DNA of 20,405 bases, taken from DASRHK01 sp035650495. GTDB taxonomy: Bacteria; Pseudomonadota; Gammaproteobacteria; Nevskiales; Nevskiaceae. Each line of letters starts with the position of its first letter. Position 1 is the stretch's first letter. The notes under the pieces are model-generated. The model was not told the DNA's origin. It saw only the letters and a program-made list of their open reading frames with translations, and did no database searches. Below, piece after piece: positions 1-7,122 of this stretch. The position numbers were made by a program, and so were the translations under genes. The stretch covers positions 1 to 20,405 of the forward strand of contig DASRHK010000003.1 in NCBI GenBank assembly GCA_035650495.1. Reading direction: 5' to 3'.

Positions 1-180
1 CGCGTCGGGCTCGAGGACAATCTCTATCTCGATCGCGGCGTGTTCGCGTCGAACGGCCAGCTCGTCGAGCGCGCGCGAAGGATCATCGAAGACCTCGGCG
101 CCGAAGTCGCGACGCCGTCGGAGATGCGGCAGACGCTCAAGCTCAAGAACTTCGGAGCGGGGAACACGCGTGCAGCATGA
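1..180 (+). CDS. beta-keto acid cleavage enzyme (BKACE/DUF849 family), C-terminal end only
   Basis: Only the last 59 residues are inside the window; the gene starts to the left. The visible protein opens RVGLEDNLYLDRG and ends TPSEMRQTLKLKN followed by a short tail. This matches the C-terminal end of the 3-keto-5-aminohexanoate cleavage enzyme family, Zn-dependent enzymes that condense a beta-keto acid with acetyl-CoA to give acetoacetate and a CoA ester. The family covers many substrates (lysine fermentation, carnitine and others), so the substrate cannot be told from this fragment. The stop TGA (178-180) lies inside the next gene, an 11-bp overlap that points to an operon with the short-chain dehydrogenase. 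The catalytic residues are outside the window, so the call rests on the tail motif and the neighbour. Confidence 0.7.
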   Translation, partial: RVGLEDNLYLDRGVFASNGQLVERARRIIEDLGAEVATPSEMRQTLKLKNFGAGNTRAA

Positions 181-949
181 CGGTCTTGCCTCGCGCGGCG
201 CGCTCATCACCGGCGCCGGCTCGAGCGTCGGGCGCGTCATCGCCGAACAGTTCCTCGCCGCCGGCGCGCGCGTCCACATCGGCGACGTCAATCCGCAATT
301 CATCGAGCGAACGCTCGCCGAAGTGCGCGGGCTCTCGGGCTCGGCGTGCGACGTCGGCAAGCCCGCGCAGATCGACGCGCTCTTCTCCGACGCGAGGCAG
401 GCGATCGGCGACATCGATTTCCTGGTGAACTGCGTCGGCATCGCCGGACCGCACGCGCTGGTCGAAGAGACCGATCCGGCGGAGTGGCGCCAGTCGATCG
501 AAGTGAATCTCAACGGGACGTTCGAGCTGATGCGTCGCGCGATCCCGGGGATGAAAGCGCGTCGCAGCGGTGCGATCGTGAATTTCTCCACGGCCTCGAC
601 CAAGACCGGATTGCCGCATCGCGCCGCGTACGTCGCGAGCAAAGCGGGACTCGAAGCACTGACTTACACGGCGGCGCGAGAGCTCGGACCGTTCAACGTC
701 CGCTGCAACGCGATCCGTCCGGGGCCGATCAACAACGACCGCATGAATCGCGTGATCGAGCGCAGCGCCGCGCAGCGCGGCGTGCCGGCCGCGAAGATCG
801 AAGAGGAATTCCTTCAGTACGTGTCGATGCGCACGAAGATCGAGCCACTCGAGCTCGCGCAGACGGTGCTCTTCCTCTGCGGCCCCGGCGGCGCGCACAT
901 CACCGGCCAGTTCATCGAGGTGTCGGGGAATCTGGAGTGGGAGAGTTGA
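170..949 (+). CDS. SDR-family NAD(P)-dependent oxidoreductase
   Basis: 259 residues, the usual length for a classical short-chain dehydrogenase. It starts at GTG 170, inside the end of the upstream gene, with GGAG at 154-157 as ribosome binding site. The nucleotide-binding motif is TGAGSSVG (residues 14-21); the usual middle glycine of TGxxxGxG is serine. The NNAG motif reads NCVG (87-90), Asn113 is in the expected helix position, and the active site is Tyr154-V-A-S-Lys158, with Ser140 the likely catalytic serine. Asp39 after the second strand (HIGDV) suggests NAD rather than NADP. The tail GGAHITGQFIEVSGN is the normal SDR C-terminus. Coupling to a beta-keto-acid cleavage gene suggests it makes or removes the 3-oxo group of that enzyme's substrate, for example oxidising a 3-hydroxy acid; this is inference. 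Exact substrate unknown. Confidence 0.88.
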   Translation: MQHDGLASRGALITGAGSSVGRVIAEQFLAAGARVHIGDVNPQFIERTLAEVRGLSGSACDVGKPAQIDALFSDARQAIGDIDFLVNCVGIAGPHALVEETDPAEWRQSIEVNLNGTFELMRRAIPGMKARRSGAIVNFSTASTKTGLPHRAAYVASKAGLEALTYTAARELGPFNVRCNAIRPGPINNDRMNRVIERSAAQRGVPAAKIEEEFLQYVSMRTKIEPLELAQTVLFLCGPGGAHITGQFIEVSGNLEWES

Positions 950-960
950 GGTAAGAAAGC

Positions 961-1010
961 AGGCGCGCCCGTCAGGATAGTGCTTCGCACGAATCCTTCG
1001 GGTCGCGCCT
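961..1010. repeat. 50-nt imperfect palindrome built from two inverted tRNA-Arg 3'-end-like arms
   Basis: Pairs seen by eye: 961-967 with 1004-1010 (7 bp), 968-971 with 999-1002 (4 bp), 974-978 with 993-997 (5 bp), 980-983 with 987-990 (4 bp), loop TTC. Both arms resemble the 3' end of the neighbouring tRNA-Arg gene. Plus-strand 962-978 matches 1056-1072 at 15 of 17 positions. The reverse complement of 991-1010 matches the same region with two single-base indels. It lies between two convergent genes. It may be an integration-site relic, a mobile hairpin, or a structure that helps end transcription from either side. Confidence 0.6.
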
Positions 1011-1018
1011 CGCAAATG

Positions 1019-1042
1019 AAAAAGGCCCGCGTTCGCAGGCCT
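1019..1042 (-). terminator. Rho-independent terminator of tRNA-Arg
   Basis: Read on the minus strand, the stem AGGCC/GGCCT continues through one mismatch (1037/1028) to two more GC pairs and a 4-nt loop (1031-1034). The 3' arm runs straight into TTTTT (1023 to 1019). It begins 12 nt after the tRNA CCA end, so it most likely ends the tRNA transcript. Confidence 0.75.
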
Positions 1043-1054
1043 GTTCCATTTGCT

Positions 1055-1131
1055 TGGCGCGCCCGGAAGGATTCGAACCTCCGACCCCTTGGTTCGTAGC
1101 CAAGTACTCTATCCAGCTGAGCTACGGGCGC
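1055..1131 (-). tRNA. tRNA-Arg (anticodon ACG)
   Basis: 77 nt including an encoded CCA (1057-1055). The acceptor stem GCGCCCG (1131-1125) pairs with CGGGCGC (1065-1059), with G1058 as discriminator. The anticodon stem CTTGG/CCAAG encloses the loop CTACGAA, giving anticodon ACG, which reads CGN arginine codons after A34 is edited to inosine. The T loop is the standard TTCGAAT. It follows csrA on the same strand, an arrangement also known in gammaproteobacteria, where a tRNA-Ser usually lies between; the 84-bp gap here leaves no room for one. Confidence 0.97.
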
Positions 1132-1146
1132 GTTCTTGATCCGCGA

Positions 1147-1165
1147 TTGCGTCCGGCGGACGCAA
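1147..1165. repeat. 19-bp perfect palindrome in the predicted tRNA leader
   Basis: TTGCGTCCG, one central base (1156), then CGGACGCAA. It lies between the predicted tRNA-Arg promoter and the mature tRNA 5' end, so it would form a hairpin in the precursor leader. No T-run follows on either strand, so it is not a standard terminator. It could be an RNase processing signal, a protein operator, or part of how the csrA message ends. Confidence 0.6.
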
Positions 1166-1175
1166 AAGGGCGCAT

Positions 1176-1204
1176 AGGATAGCGATTCGTCGCTACCCGG
1201 TAAA
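1176..1204 (-). promoter_or_regulatory. Predicted sigma-70 promoter of tRNA-Arg
   Basis: On the minus strand, TTTACC (1204-1199) and TATCCT (1181-1176) are separated by exactly 17 bp; each matches 4 of 6 consensus bases. The predicted start is near 1169. The downstream GC-rich GCGCCC resembles the discriminator of stringently controlled stable-RNA promoters. It lies in the csrA-tRNA gap, so the tRNA need not depend on csrA transcription. Confidence 0.45.
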
Positions 1205-1215
1205 GAAAACGTCGG

Positions 1216-1413
1216 CTACGTGCCGGTCTTCGCGGGCGGCTCGCCGTTCTGCTCGCGCTTGATCCGATCGTGGATCTCTTCGCGGTGCACCGCGACGTCG
1301 CGCGGTGCCTGAACGCCCAGCCGGACCTGATTCCCCTTCACCCCGAGCACCGTGACGGTGATTTGCTCACCGATCATGACGGTCTCGCCGACACGTCGTG
1401 TCAATATCAACAT
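1216..1413 (-). CDS. csrA: Carbon storage regulator CsrA/RsmA
   Basis: 65 residues, beginning MLILTRRVGETVMIG and containing VRLGVQAPRDVAVHREEI, which is nearly the family consensus. CsrA is a dimeric RNA-binding protein that binds GGA motifs in mRNA leaders, blocks or modulates translation and alters message stability; the conserved Arg of APRDVAVHREE contacts RNA. The frame opens 13 codons upstream, but the start at 1413 is fixed by the invariant MLILTRR and by a strong GGGAGGGAG ribosome binding site just before it. It lies 72 bp after lysC on the same strand. GGA motifs in its own leader suggest feedback control. Confidence 0.97.
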   Translation of the reverse strand: MLILTRRVGETVMIGEQITVTVLGVKGNQVRLGVQAPRDVAVHREEIHDRIKREQNGEPPAKTGT

Positions 1414-1417
1414 ACAG

Positions 1418-1470
1418 CTCCCTCCCTTCCTTTGGATGCCGGCGCCCTGCACCCCCCGTGCGAGCTCCGT
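1418..1470 (-). promoter_or_regulatory. csrA leader with candidate CsrA-binding GGA motifs
   Basis: The minus-strand leader contains ACGGA (1470-1466), AAGGA (1432-1428), and a GGGAGGGAG run that doubles as the ribosome binding site. CsrA prefers AnGGA sites, and autorepression through sites overlapping the Shine-Dalgarno sequence is known for E. coli csrA. Autoregulation here is inferred from motif placement only. Confidence 0.4.
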
Positions 1471-1478
1471 GCTCTTGG

Positions 1479-1494
1479 CCCGCCTTCAGGCGGG
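1479..1494 (-). repeat. Hairpin overlapping the lysC stop codon
   Basis: CCCGCC (1479-1484), loop TTCA, GGCGGG (1489-1494): a perfect 6-bp GC stem that contains the lysC TGA in its loop region. No T-run follows in the lysC direction, so it is not a classical terminator. It could slow 3' decay of the lysC message or separate lysC from csrA. Confidence 0.5.
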
Positions 1495-2709
1495 TTGCTG
1501 TTCCAGATTAAACGCTTTGTGCAGGGTCCGCACGGCGAGCTCCAGGTATTTGTCCTGGATGACCACCGAGATCTTGATTTCCGACGTCGAAATCATGCGG
1601 ATATTGATGCTTTCTGCGGCCAAGGCCTTGAACATCTGCGCCGCGATGCCGGCATGGCTGCGCATGCCCACGCCGACCAGCGACACCTTCACGATGTCCT
1701 GCGCCTTCTTCACCCCCTTGGCGCCGAGCTCCTTCGCCACGCCGGTGACGACCGACGTCGCTTTCTCGAGATCGTTGCGATGCACGGTGAAGGTGAAGTC
1801 GGTCGTCGAGTCCTCGGCGACGTTCTGCACGATCATGTCGACTTCGATGTTGGCGTCGCCGACGGGCCCCAGGATCGCGGCTGCGATGCCGGGACGATCC
1901 GGCACGCCGGTGACGGTGAGCTGGGCTTCGTCGCGATTGAACGCGATGCCAGAGATGAGTGGTTCTTCCATGCCAGAGTCCTCGAGCGTGATCAGCGTGC
2001 CGGGGCCTTCGACGAACGTCGACAGCACGCGCAGCGGCACTTTGTACTTGCCGGCGAATTCGACGGAGCGGATCTGCAGCACCTTCGAGCCGAGGCTCGC
2101 CATCTCGAGCATTTCCTCGAAGGTGATCTTGTCGAGCCGACGCGCTTTCGGTTCCACGCGCGGATCGGTGGTGTAGACGCCGTCGACGTCGGTGTAGATC
2201 TGGCACTCGTCGGCTTTCAGCGCCGCGGCGAGCGCGACGCCGGTGGTGTCGGAGCCGCCGCGGCCGAGCGTCGTGATGCTGCCGGTCTCGTCGATGCCCT
2301 GGAATCCGGCGACGACGGGAACGATGCCCGCCTTGCAGTCGGCGAGCAGGCGTTGTGAATCGATCTTCTGGATGCGCGCCTTGGTGTACGCGCTGTCGGT
2401 CGTGATCGCGACCTGATGTCCGGCGTACGAGCGCGCCTTCACGCCGCGCTTCTCGAGCGCGAGCGCGAGCAAGCCGATCGTGACCTGCTCGCCGGTCGCG
2501 GCGATCTGGTCGTACTCGCGGCCGCTGCCATTCGGGTTGATCGACTTCGCGAGCTTGAGCAGGCGATCGGTCTCGCCCGACATCGCGGAGACGACGACGA
2601 CGACCTCGTTGCCGCGCTCCTGCCACGCCGCGACCTTGTTGGCGACGTGCTCGATGCGCTCGACCGAGCCCATCGAAGTACCGCCGTACTTCTGGACGAT
2701 CAGTGCCAT
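1486..2709 (-). CDS. lysC: Aspartate kinase (lysine/threonine/methionine pathway)
   Basis: 407 residues, the usual length of a monofunctional aspartokinase. It phosphorylates L-aspartate with ATP, the first step towards lysine, diaminopimelate, threonine and methionine. The N-terminus MALIVQKYGGTSMGS carries the kinase motif (Lys7, KYGGTS). VVVVSAMSGETDRLL and the GRGGSDTTGVALA segment complete the amino-acid kinase domain. Two ACT domains fill the C-terminal third (from about GTLITLEDSGMEEPLISGI), expected to bind feedback inhibitors. The frame is open 25 codons further upstream, but ATG 2709 matches the family start and lies 4 bp after the alaS stop, implying co-transcription with alaS. Confidence 0.96.
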   Translation of the reverse strand: MALIVQKYGGTSMGSVERIEHVANKVAAWQERGNEVVVVVSAMSGETDRLLKLAKSINPNGSGREYDQIAATGEQVTIGLLALALEKRGVKARSYAGHQVAITTDSAYTKARIQKIDSQRLLADCKAGIVPVVAGFQGIDETGSITTLGRGGSDTTGVALAAALKADECQIYTDVDGVYTTDPRVEPKARRLDKITFEEMLEMASLGSKVLQIRSVEFAGKYKVPLRVLSTFVEGPGTLITLEDSGMEEPLISGIAFNRDEAQLTVTGVPDRPGIAAAILGPVGDANIEVDMIVQNVAEDSTTDFTFTVHRNDLEKATSVVTGVAKELGAKGVKKAQDIVKVSLVGVGMRSHAGIAAQMFKALAAESINIRMISTSEIKISVVIQDKYLELAVRTLHKAFNLEQQPA

Positions 2710-2713
2710 GTTC

Positions 2714-5338
2714 TTAGAGCTTCTGCTCGATCCAGCCGTAAGCCGATTCGAGCGCTTTGCCGAGATTCGCCGGCTGCGAGCCACCGGCCTGCGCCATGTC
2801 GGGCTTGCCGCCGCCCTTGCCGCCGACTTGCGCGGCGGCCATGTTCACGAGCTCGCCGGCTTTCACTTTCGCGACGAGATCGCTGGTGACGCCGGCGATC
2901 AGCGAGACCTTCTCGCCGCTCGCGGTGCCGAGCAGGATGATCGCAGAGCCGAGCTTGCTCTTGAGCTGATCCATCAGCCCGCGCAGCTCATTGCCCTCGA
3001 CGCCGTCGACTTTCGCGGAAAGGACTTTCACGCCTTTCACGTCGCGCGCCTGGCCGGCGAGATCGCCGCCCGCGCTCGCGGCCATCTTGGACTTGATCGC
3101 GCCGAGCTCTTTCTCGAGCTCCTTGCTGCGCGCGAGCGCCTGCTGGACCTTGTCGACGAAATCTTCGCGACCGGCGCGCAGCAGATCTGCCGCTTGCTTG
3201 AGTCGCGCTTCGGTGTCGCGCGTGTACGCGATCGCGTTCTCGCCGGTGACCGCCTCGACGCGGCGGATGCCGGCGGCGACGCCGCCCTCCATCACGATCT
3301 TGAACAGGCCGATGTCGCCGGTGCGCGCGACGTGCGTGCCGCCGCAAAGCTCGGTGGAGTATTCACCCATCTGCAGCACGCGGACCTGATCGCCGTACTT
3401 CTCGCCGAACAGCGCCATCGCGCCGGCCTTGATCGCGTCGTCGTACTTCATCGTGCGCGCGGAAGCCTCGACGTTGGCGAGCACTGCGCGATTGACGATG
3501 TCCTCGATCTTCACGATCTCTTCCGGCGTCACCGGCTGGCCGTGCGAGAAGTCGAAGCGCGTGCGCGCGTCGTCGACCAGCGAGCCCTTCTGCTGGACGT
3601 GATTGCCCAGCACCTGACGCAGCGCGGAATGGAGCAGGTGAGTGGCGGAATGATTGCGCATCGTCGCGCGGCGCTTGGATTCGGTGACCCACGCGCGCAC
3701 GGTGTCGCCGATCTTCAGCGCGCCTTGCTTCAGCGTGCCGTGATGGCCGAACACCGCGCCCTTGATCTTCTGCGTGTCGGTGACGTCGAACTTGCCCGAC
3801 GTGTTGTAGATCTGTCCGCGATCGCCGACCTGTCCGCCGCCCTCGGCGTAGAACGGCGTGTTGTCGAGCACGATCACCGCTTCGTCGCCGCCCTTGATCT
3901 CGGTGACCGGCTTGCCGTCCTTGTACAAGGCAAGAACCTTCGCGTCGTCGATCGACAGACGCTCGTAGCCGATGAAGCAGGTGTCCGCGCCTTCGTAGGC
4001 GAGCGTGTCGCCGCCGGCGAACTTGCTCGCGGCGCGCGCGCGATTGCGCTGCGCTTCCATCTCCTTCTCGTAGCCCGCTTCGTCGATCGTGAGCCCGCGC
4101 TCGCGCGCGATGTCGTTGGTGAGATCGACCGGGAATCCGTACGTGTCGTAGAGCTTGAAGACGACGTCGCCGGGGATCTCTTTGCCCTTGAGCTTGCCGA
4201 TGGCCTCGTCGAGGAGCTTCATGCCCTTGTCGAGCGTCGCCGCGAAGCTTTCTTCCTCGCCGCGGATTGCCTTCTCGATCTGCGCACGCTTGCTGATCAG
4301 CTCCGGATACGCGCCGCCCATCACTTCGGACAGCGGCTCGACCAGCTTGTAGAAGAACGGATCGTTCAAGCCCAGCTTGTAGCCGTGACGGATCGCACGC
4401 CGCATGATCCGGCGCAGCACGTAGCCGCGGCCTTCATTGGACGGCAGCACGCCGTCGACGATCAGGAACGACGTCGCGCGAATGTGATCGGCGATGACTT
4501 TCTGCGACGGGCTCGCGTACGGCTTTTGCCCGGCGAGCTTCGCCACCGCCTCGACGAGAATCCTGAAGATGTCGATCTGGTAGTTGTCGTGCGTGGCTTG
4601 CTTGAGCGCGGTGACGCGCTCGAGACCCATGCCGGTGTCGACGGAGGGCTTCGGCAGCGGCACCAGCGTGCCGTCCTTCTGGCGGTCGAACTGCATGAAC
4701 ACGAGATTCCAGATCTCGATCCAGCGATCGCCGTCCTCGTCCTTCGATCCCGGCGGGCCGCCCGGAATGTGCGGGCCGTGGTCGTAGAAGATCTCCGTGC
4801 ACGGTCCGCACGGGCCGGTGTCGCCCATCGCCCAGAAATTGTCGGACGAGTACTTCGCGCCCTTGTTGTCGCCGATGCGCGTGATGCGATCGGCGGGAAT
4901 GCCGATCTCGCGATTCCAGATCTCGAAGGCCTCGTCGTCGGTGTGATAGACGGTGACCATCAGGCGCGCGGGATCGATGCCGAGCCACTGCTTGCTGGTC
5001 ACGAACTCCCAGGCGAAATGGATCGCGTCCTTCTTGAAGTAGTCGCCGAACGAGAAGTTGCCGAGCATCTCGAAGAACGTGTGATGCCGCGCGGTGTAGC
5101 CGACGTTCTCGAGATCGTTGTGCTTGCCGCCCGCGCGCACGCACTTCTGCGAGCTCGCCGCGCGCACGTACGGGCGCTTGTCCTGGCCGGTGAACACGTC
5201 CTTGAACTGGACCATGCCCGCATTGGTGAAGAGCAGGGTCGGATCGTTGCCGGGCACGAGCGAAGAGGAAGCCACCACCGTGTGCTTCTTGTCCCGGAAG
5301 AACTCCAGGAATTTGCTACGGACCTCGTTGCTGTTCAC
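2714..5338 (-). CDS. alaS: Alanine-tRNA ligase
   Basis: 874 residues, full length. It charges tRNA-Ala and clears mischarged Ser/Gly through an editing domain. The class II catalytic core is N-terminal (SSSLVPGNDPTLLFTNAGMVQFKDVF; RAASSQKCVRAGGKHNDLENVG; HHTFFEMLGNFSFGDYF). The editing-site zinc ligands are HSATH near residue 562 and CGGTH near 664. The C-terminal C-Ala region ends with the family's glycine-rich segment GGKGGGKPDMAQAGG. The start is GTG 5338, chosen because MNSNEVRSKFLEFF aligns with the family start; no good ribosome binding site precedes it. A promoter and a long leader hairpin lie upstream. It is followed 4 bp later by lysC. Confidence 0.97.
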   Translation of the reverse strand: MNSNEVRSKFLEFFRDKKHTVVASSSLVPGNDPTLLFTNAGMVQFKDVFTGQDKRPYVRAASSQKCVRAGGKHNDLENVGYTARHHTFFEMLGNFSFGDYFKKDAIHFAWEFVTSKQWLGIDPARLMVTVYHTDDEAFEIWNREIGIPADRITRIGDNKGAKYSSDNFWAMGDTGPCGPCTEIFYDHGPHIPGGPPGSKDEDGDRWIEIWNLVFMQFDRQKDGTLVPLPKPSVDTGMGLERVTALKQATHDNYQIDIFRILVEAVAKLAGQKPYASPSQKVIADHIRATSFLIVDGVLPSNEGRGYVLRRIMRRAIRHGYKLGLNDPFFYKLVEPLSEVMGGAYPELISKRAQIEKAIRGEEESFAATLDKGMKLLDEAIGKLKGKEIPGDVVFKLYDTYGFPVDLTNDIARERGLTIDEAGYEKEMEAQRNRARAASKFAGGDTLAYEGADTCFIGYERLSIDDAKVLALYKDGKPVTEIKGGDEAVIVLDNTPFYAEGGGQVGDRGQIYNTSGKFDVTDTQKIKGAVFGHHGTLKQGALKIGDTVRAWVTESKRRATMRNHSATHLLHSALRQVLGNHVQQKGSLVDDARTRFDFSHGQPVTPEEIVKIEDIVNRAVLANVEASARTMKYDDAIKAGAMALFGEKYGDQVRVLQMGEYSTELCGGTHVARTGDIGLFKIVMEGGVAAGIRRVEAVTGENAIAYTRDTEARLKQAADLLRAGREDFVDKVQQALARSKELEKELGAIKSKMAASAGGDLAGQARDVKGVKVLSAKVDGVEGNELRGLMDQLKSKLGSAIILLGTASGEKVSLIAGVTSDLVAKVKAGELVNMAAAQVGGKGGGKPDMAQAGGSQPANLGKALESAYGWIEQKL

Positions 5339-5340
5339 GG

Positions 5341-5400
5341 GCGAAAAGGGCGGTTGAAAGTAGGGCGCGGGGGTCGGGAAATCGCTTCGGGCCCTTTCGC
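5341..5400 (-). promoter_or_regulatory. Long-range inverted repeat in the alaS leader
   Basis: On the minus strand GCGAAAGGGC (5400-5391) can pair with GCCCTTTTCGC (5351-5341): 10 bp with one bulged T, enclosing 39 nt. The 3' arm ends 2 nt before the GTG start of alaS, and the 5' arm starts about 4 nt after the predicted transcript start. Such a structure would cover the ribosome landing zone. AlaRS autoregulation is known in E. coli, but by a different site; a regulatory role here is inferred. Confidence 0.5.
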
Positions 5401-5410
5401 GGAGCCGGCT

Positions 5411-5439
5411 ATGGTAACGATGTGTGACCAGCGTCTCAA
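5411..5439 (-). promoter_or_regulatory. Predicted sigma-70 promoter of alaS-lysC
   Basis: Minus strand TTGAGA (5439-5434, 5 of 6) and TACCAT (5416-5411, 4 of 6) are separated by 17 bp. The predicted start is near 5404, giving a leader of about 66 nt. It is placed in the 240-bp recX-alaS gap, consistent with alaS having its own promoter. Confidence 0.5.
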
Positions 5440-5531
5440 ATGCCCGCGCGATCGGTCACTTTGCGCGACGGCCTTCTGCTACGTTTTGCGAGCCATTCTG
5501 GGGTCGCAGTACGGGAGATGTCGTCGAGTCG

Positions 5532-5562
5532 CCGCCCGCCTGCCGCAAGGCAGGCCGGGCGG
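5532..5562. repeat. Very stable GC hairpin in the recX-alaS gap
   Basis: Inner stem CCTGCC (5539-5544) / GGCAGG (5549-5554) with a GCAA tetraloop. The outer stem 5532-5538 pairs with 5555-5562 around one bulged C: about 13 bp in all. No T-run follows on either strand. It lies 17 bp after the recX stop. It could be a message-end stabiliser or a member of a dispersed REP-like repeat family. Confidence 0.55.
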
Positions 5563-5578
5563 GCAGACCGAATGGCGA

Positions 5579-6047
5579 TCAGTTCTCCACATCTCCCTTC
5601 AGCACCTTGCGGATCTGTTCCGATCCGAACCCCCGTCCCATCAGGAATCGATGCTGCCGGCTGTGCTCGGCCATGCTCGTGGGCAGCTGCCTGAAGCGCT
5701 TTTGGTGCGCTCGCGCGGCCTGCTCGGTCCAGTCGCACTCGGCGGCGTCGAGCGCGGCGGCAATCTGATCGGCTGAAAGTCCCGCGAGCTTGAGCTCCGC
5801 TTCGATCCGCACCGGTCCGTAGCCTTGCGCGACGCGCGTGCGCACGAGCTGCTCGGCGTAGCGATCGTCGCTCTGCAGGCCTTTGCCGGAAAGTTTTTCG
5901 ATCGCTTCGTCGGCGTCGGATTCCTCGATGCCGCGATCGAGCAGCTTGCGCTTGAGCTCCCGTGCGCTGTGCTCGCGCCGCGACAGCAGCTTCAGTGCGC
6001 TGTCGCGGGCGTCGGGCGGCGGGCGATCTTCGCCCGAGGCAGTCTTG

Positions 6048-6064
<17 letters not shown>
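5579..6064 (-). CDS. recX: Regulatory protein RecX
   Basis: 161 residues, rich in Arg/Lys and Glu, with the three-helix repeats of the RecX family: ALKLLSRREHSARELKRKL near the N-terminus, DDRYAEQLVRTRVAQGYGPVRIEAEL in the middle, and RQHRFLMGRGFGSEQIRKVL at the end. RecX binds RecA filaments and limits their extension. The start is GTG 6064, which overlaps the recA 3' end by 17 bp; no later ATG or GTG fits before the conserved region, so the start is fairly secure. Overlap with recA couples their expression in the usual low-stoichiometry way. Confidence 0.93.
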
Positions 6065-7085
<1,021 letters not shown>

Positions 7086-7122
7086 GTCGTTTCGGCTCGG
7101 ATTTCGTCTGTGAATTGATGTC

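Noticed and set aside
1132..1215. A tRNA-Ser gene, as found after csrA in gammaproteobacteria
   Set aside because: The gap is 84 bp, holds a promoter-like sequence and palindrome, and shows no acceptor or T-loop signature.
1479..1494. Hairpin as lysC terminator
   Set aside because: No T-run on the 3' side in the lysC direction; kept only as a hairpin.
2480..5776. 1098-codon open frame on the plus strand
   Set aside because: Antisense to alaS/lysC, which are unmistakable; low-complexity Arg/Ala/Asp/Leu composition typical of a GC-rich shadow frame.
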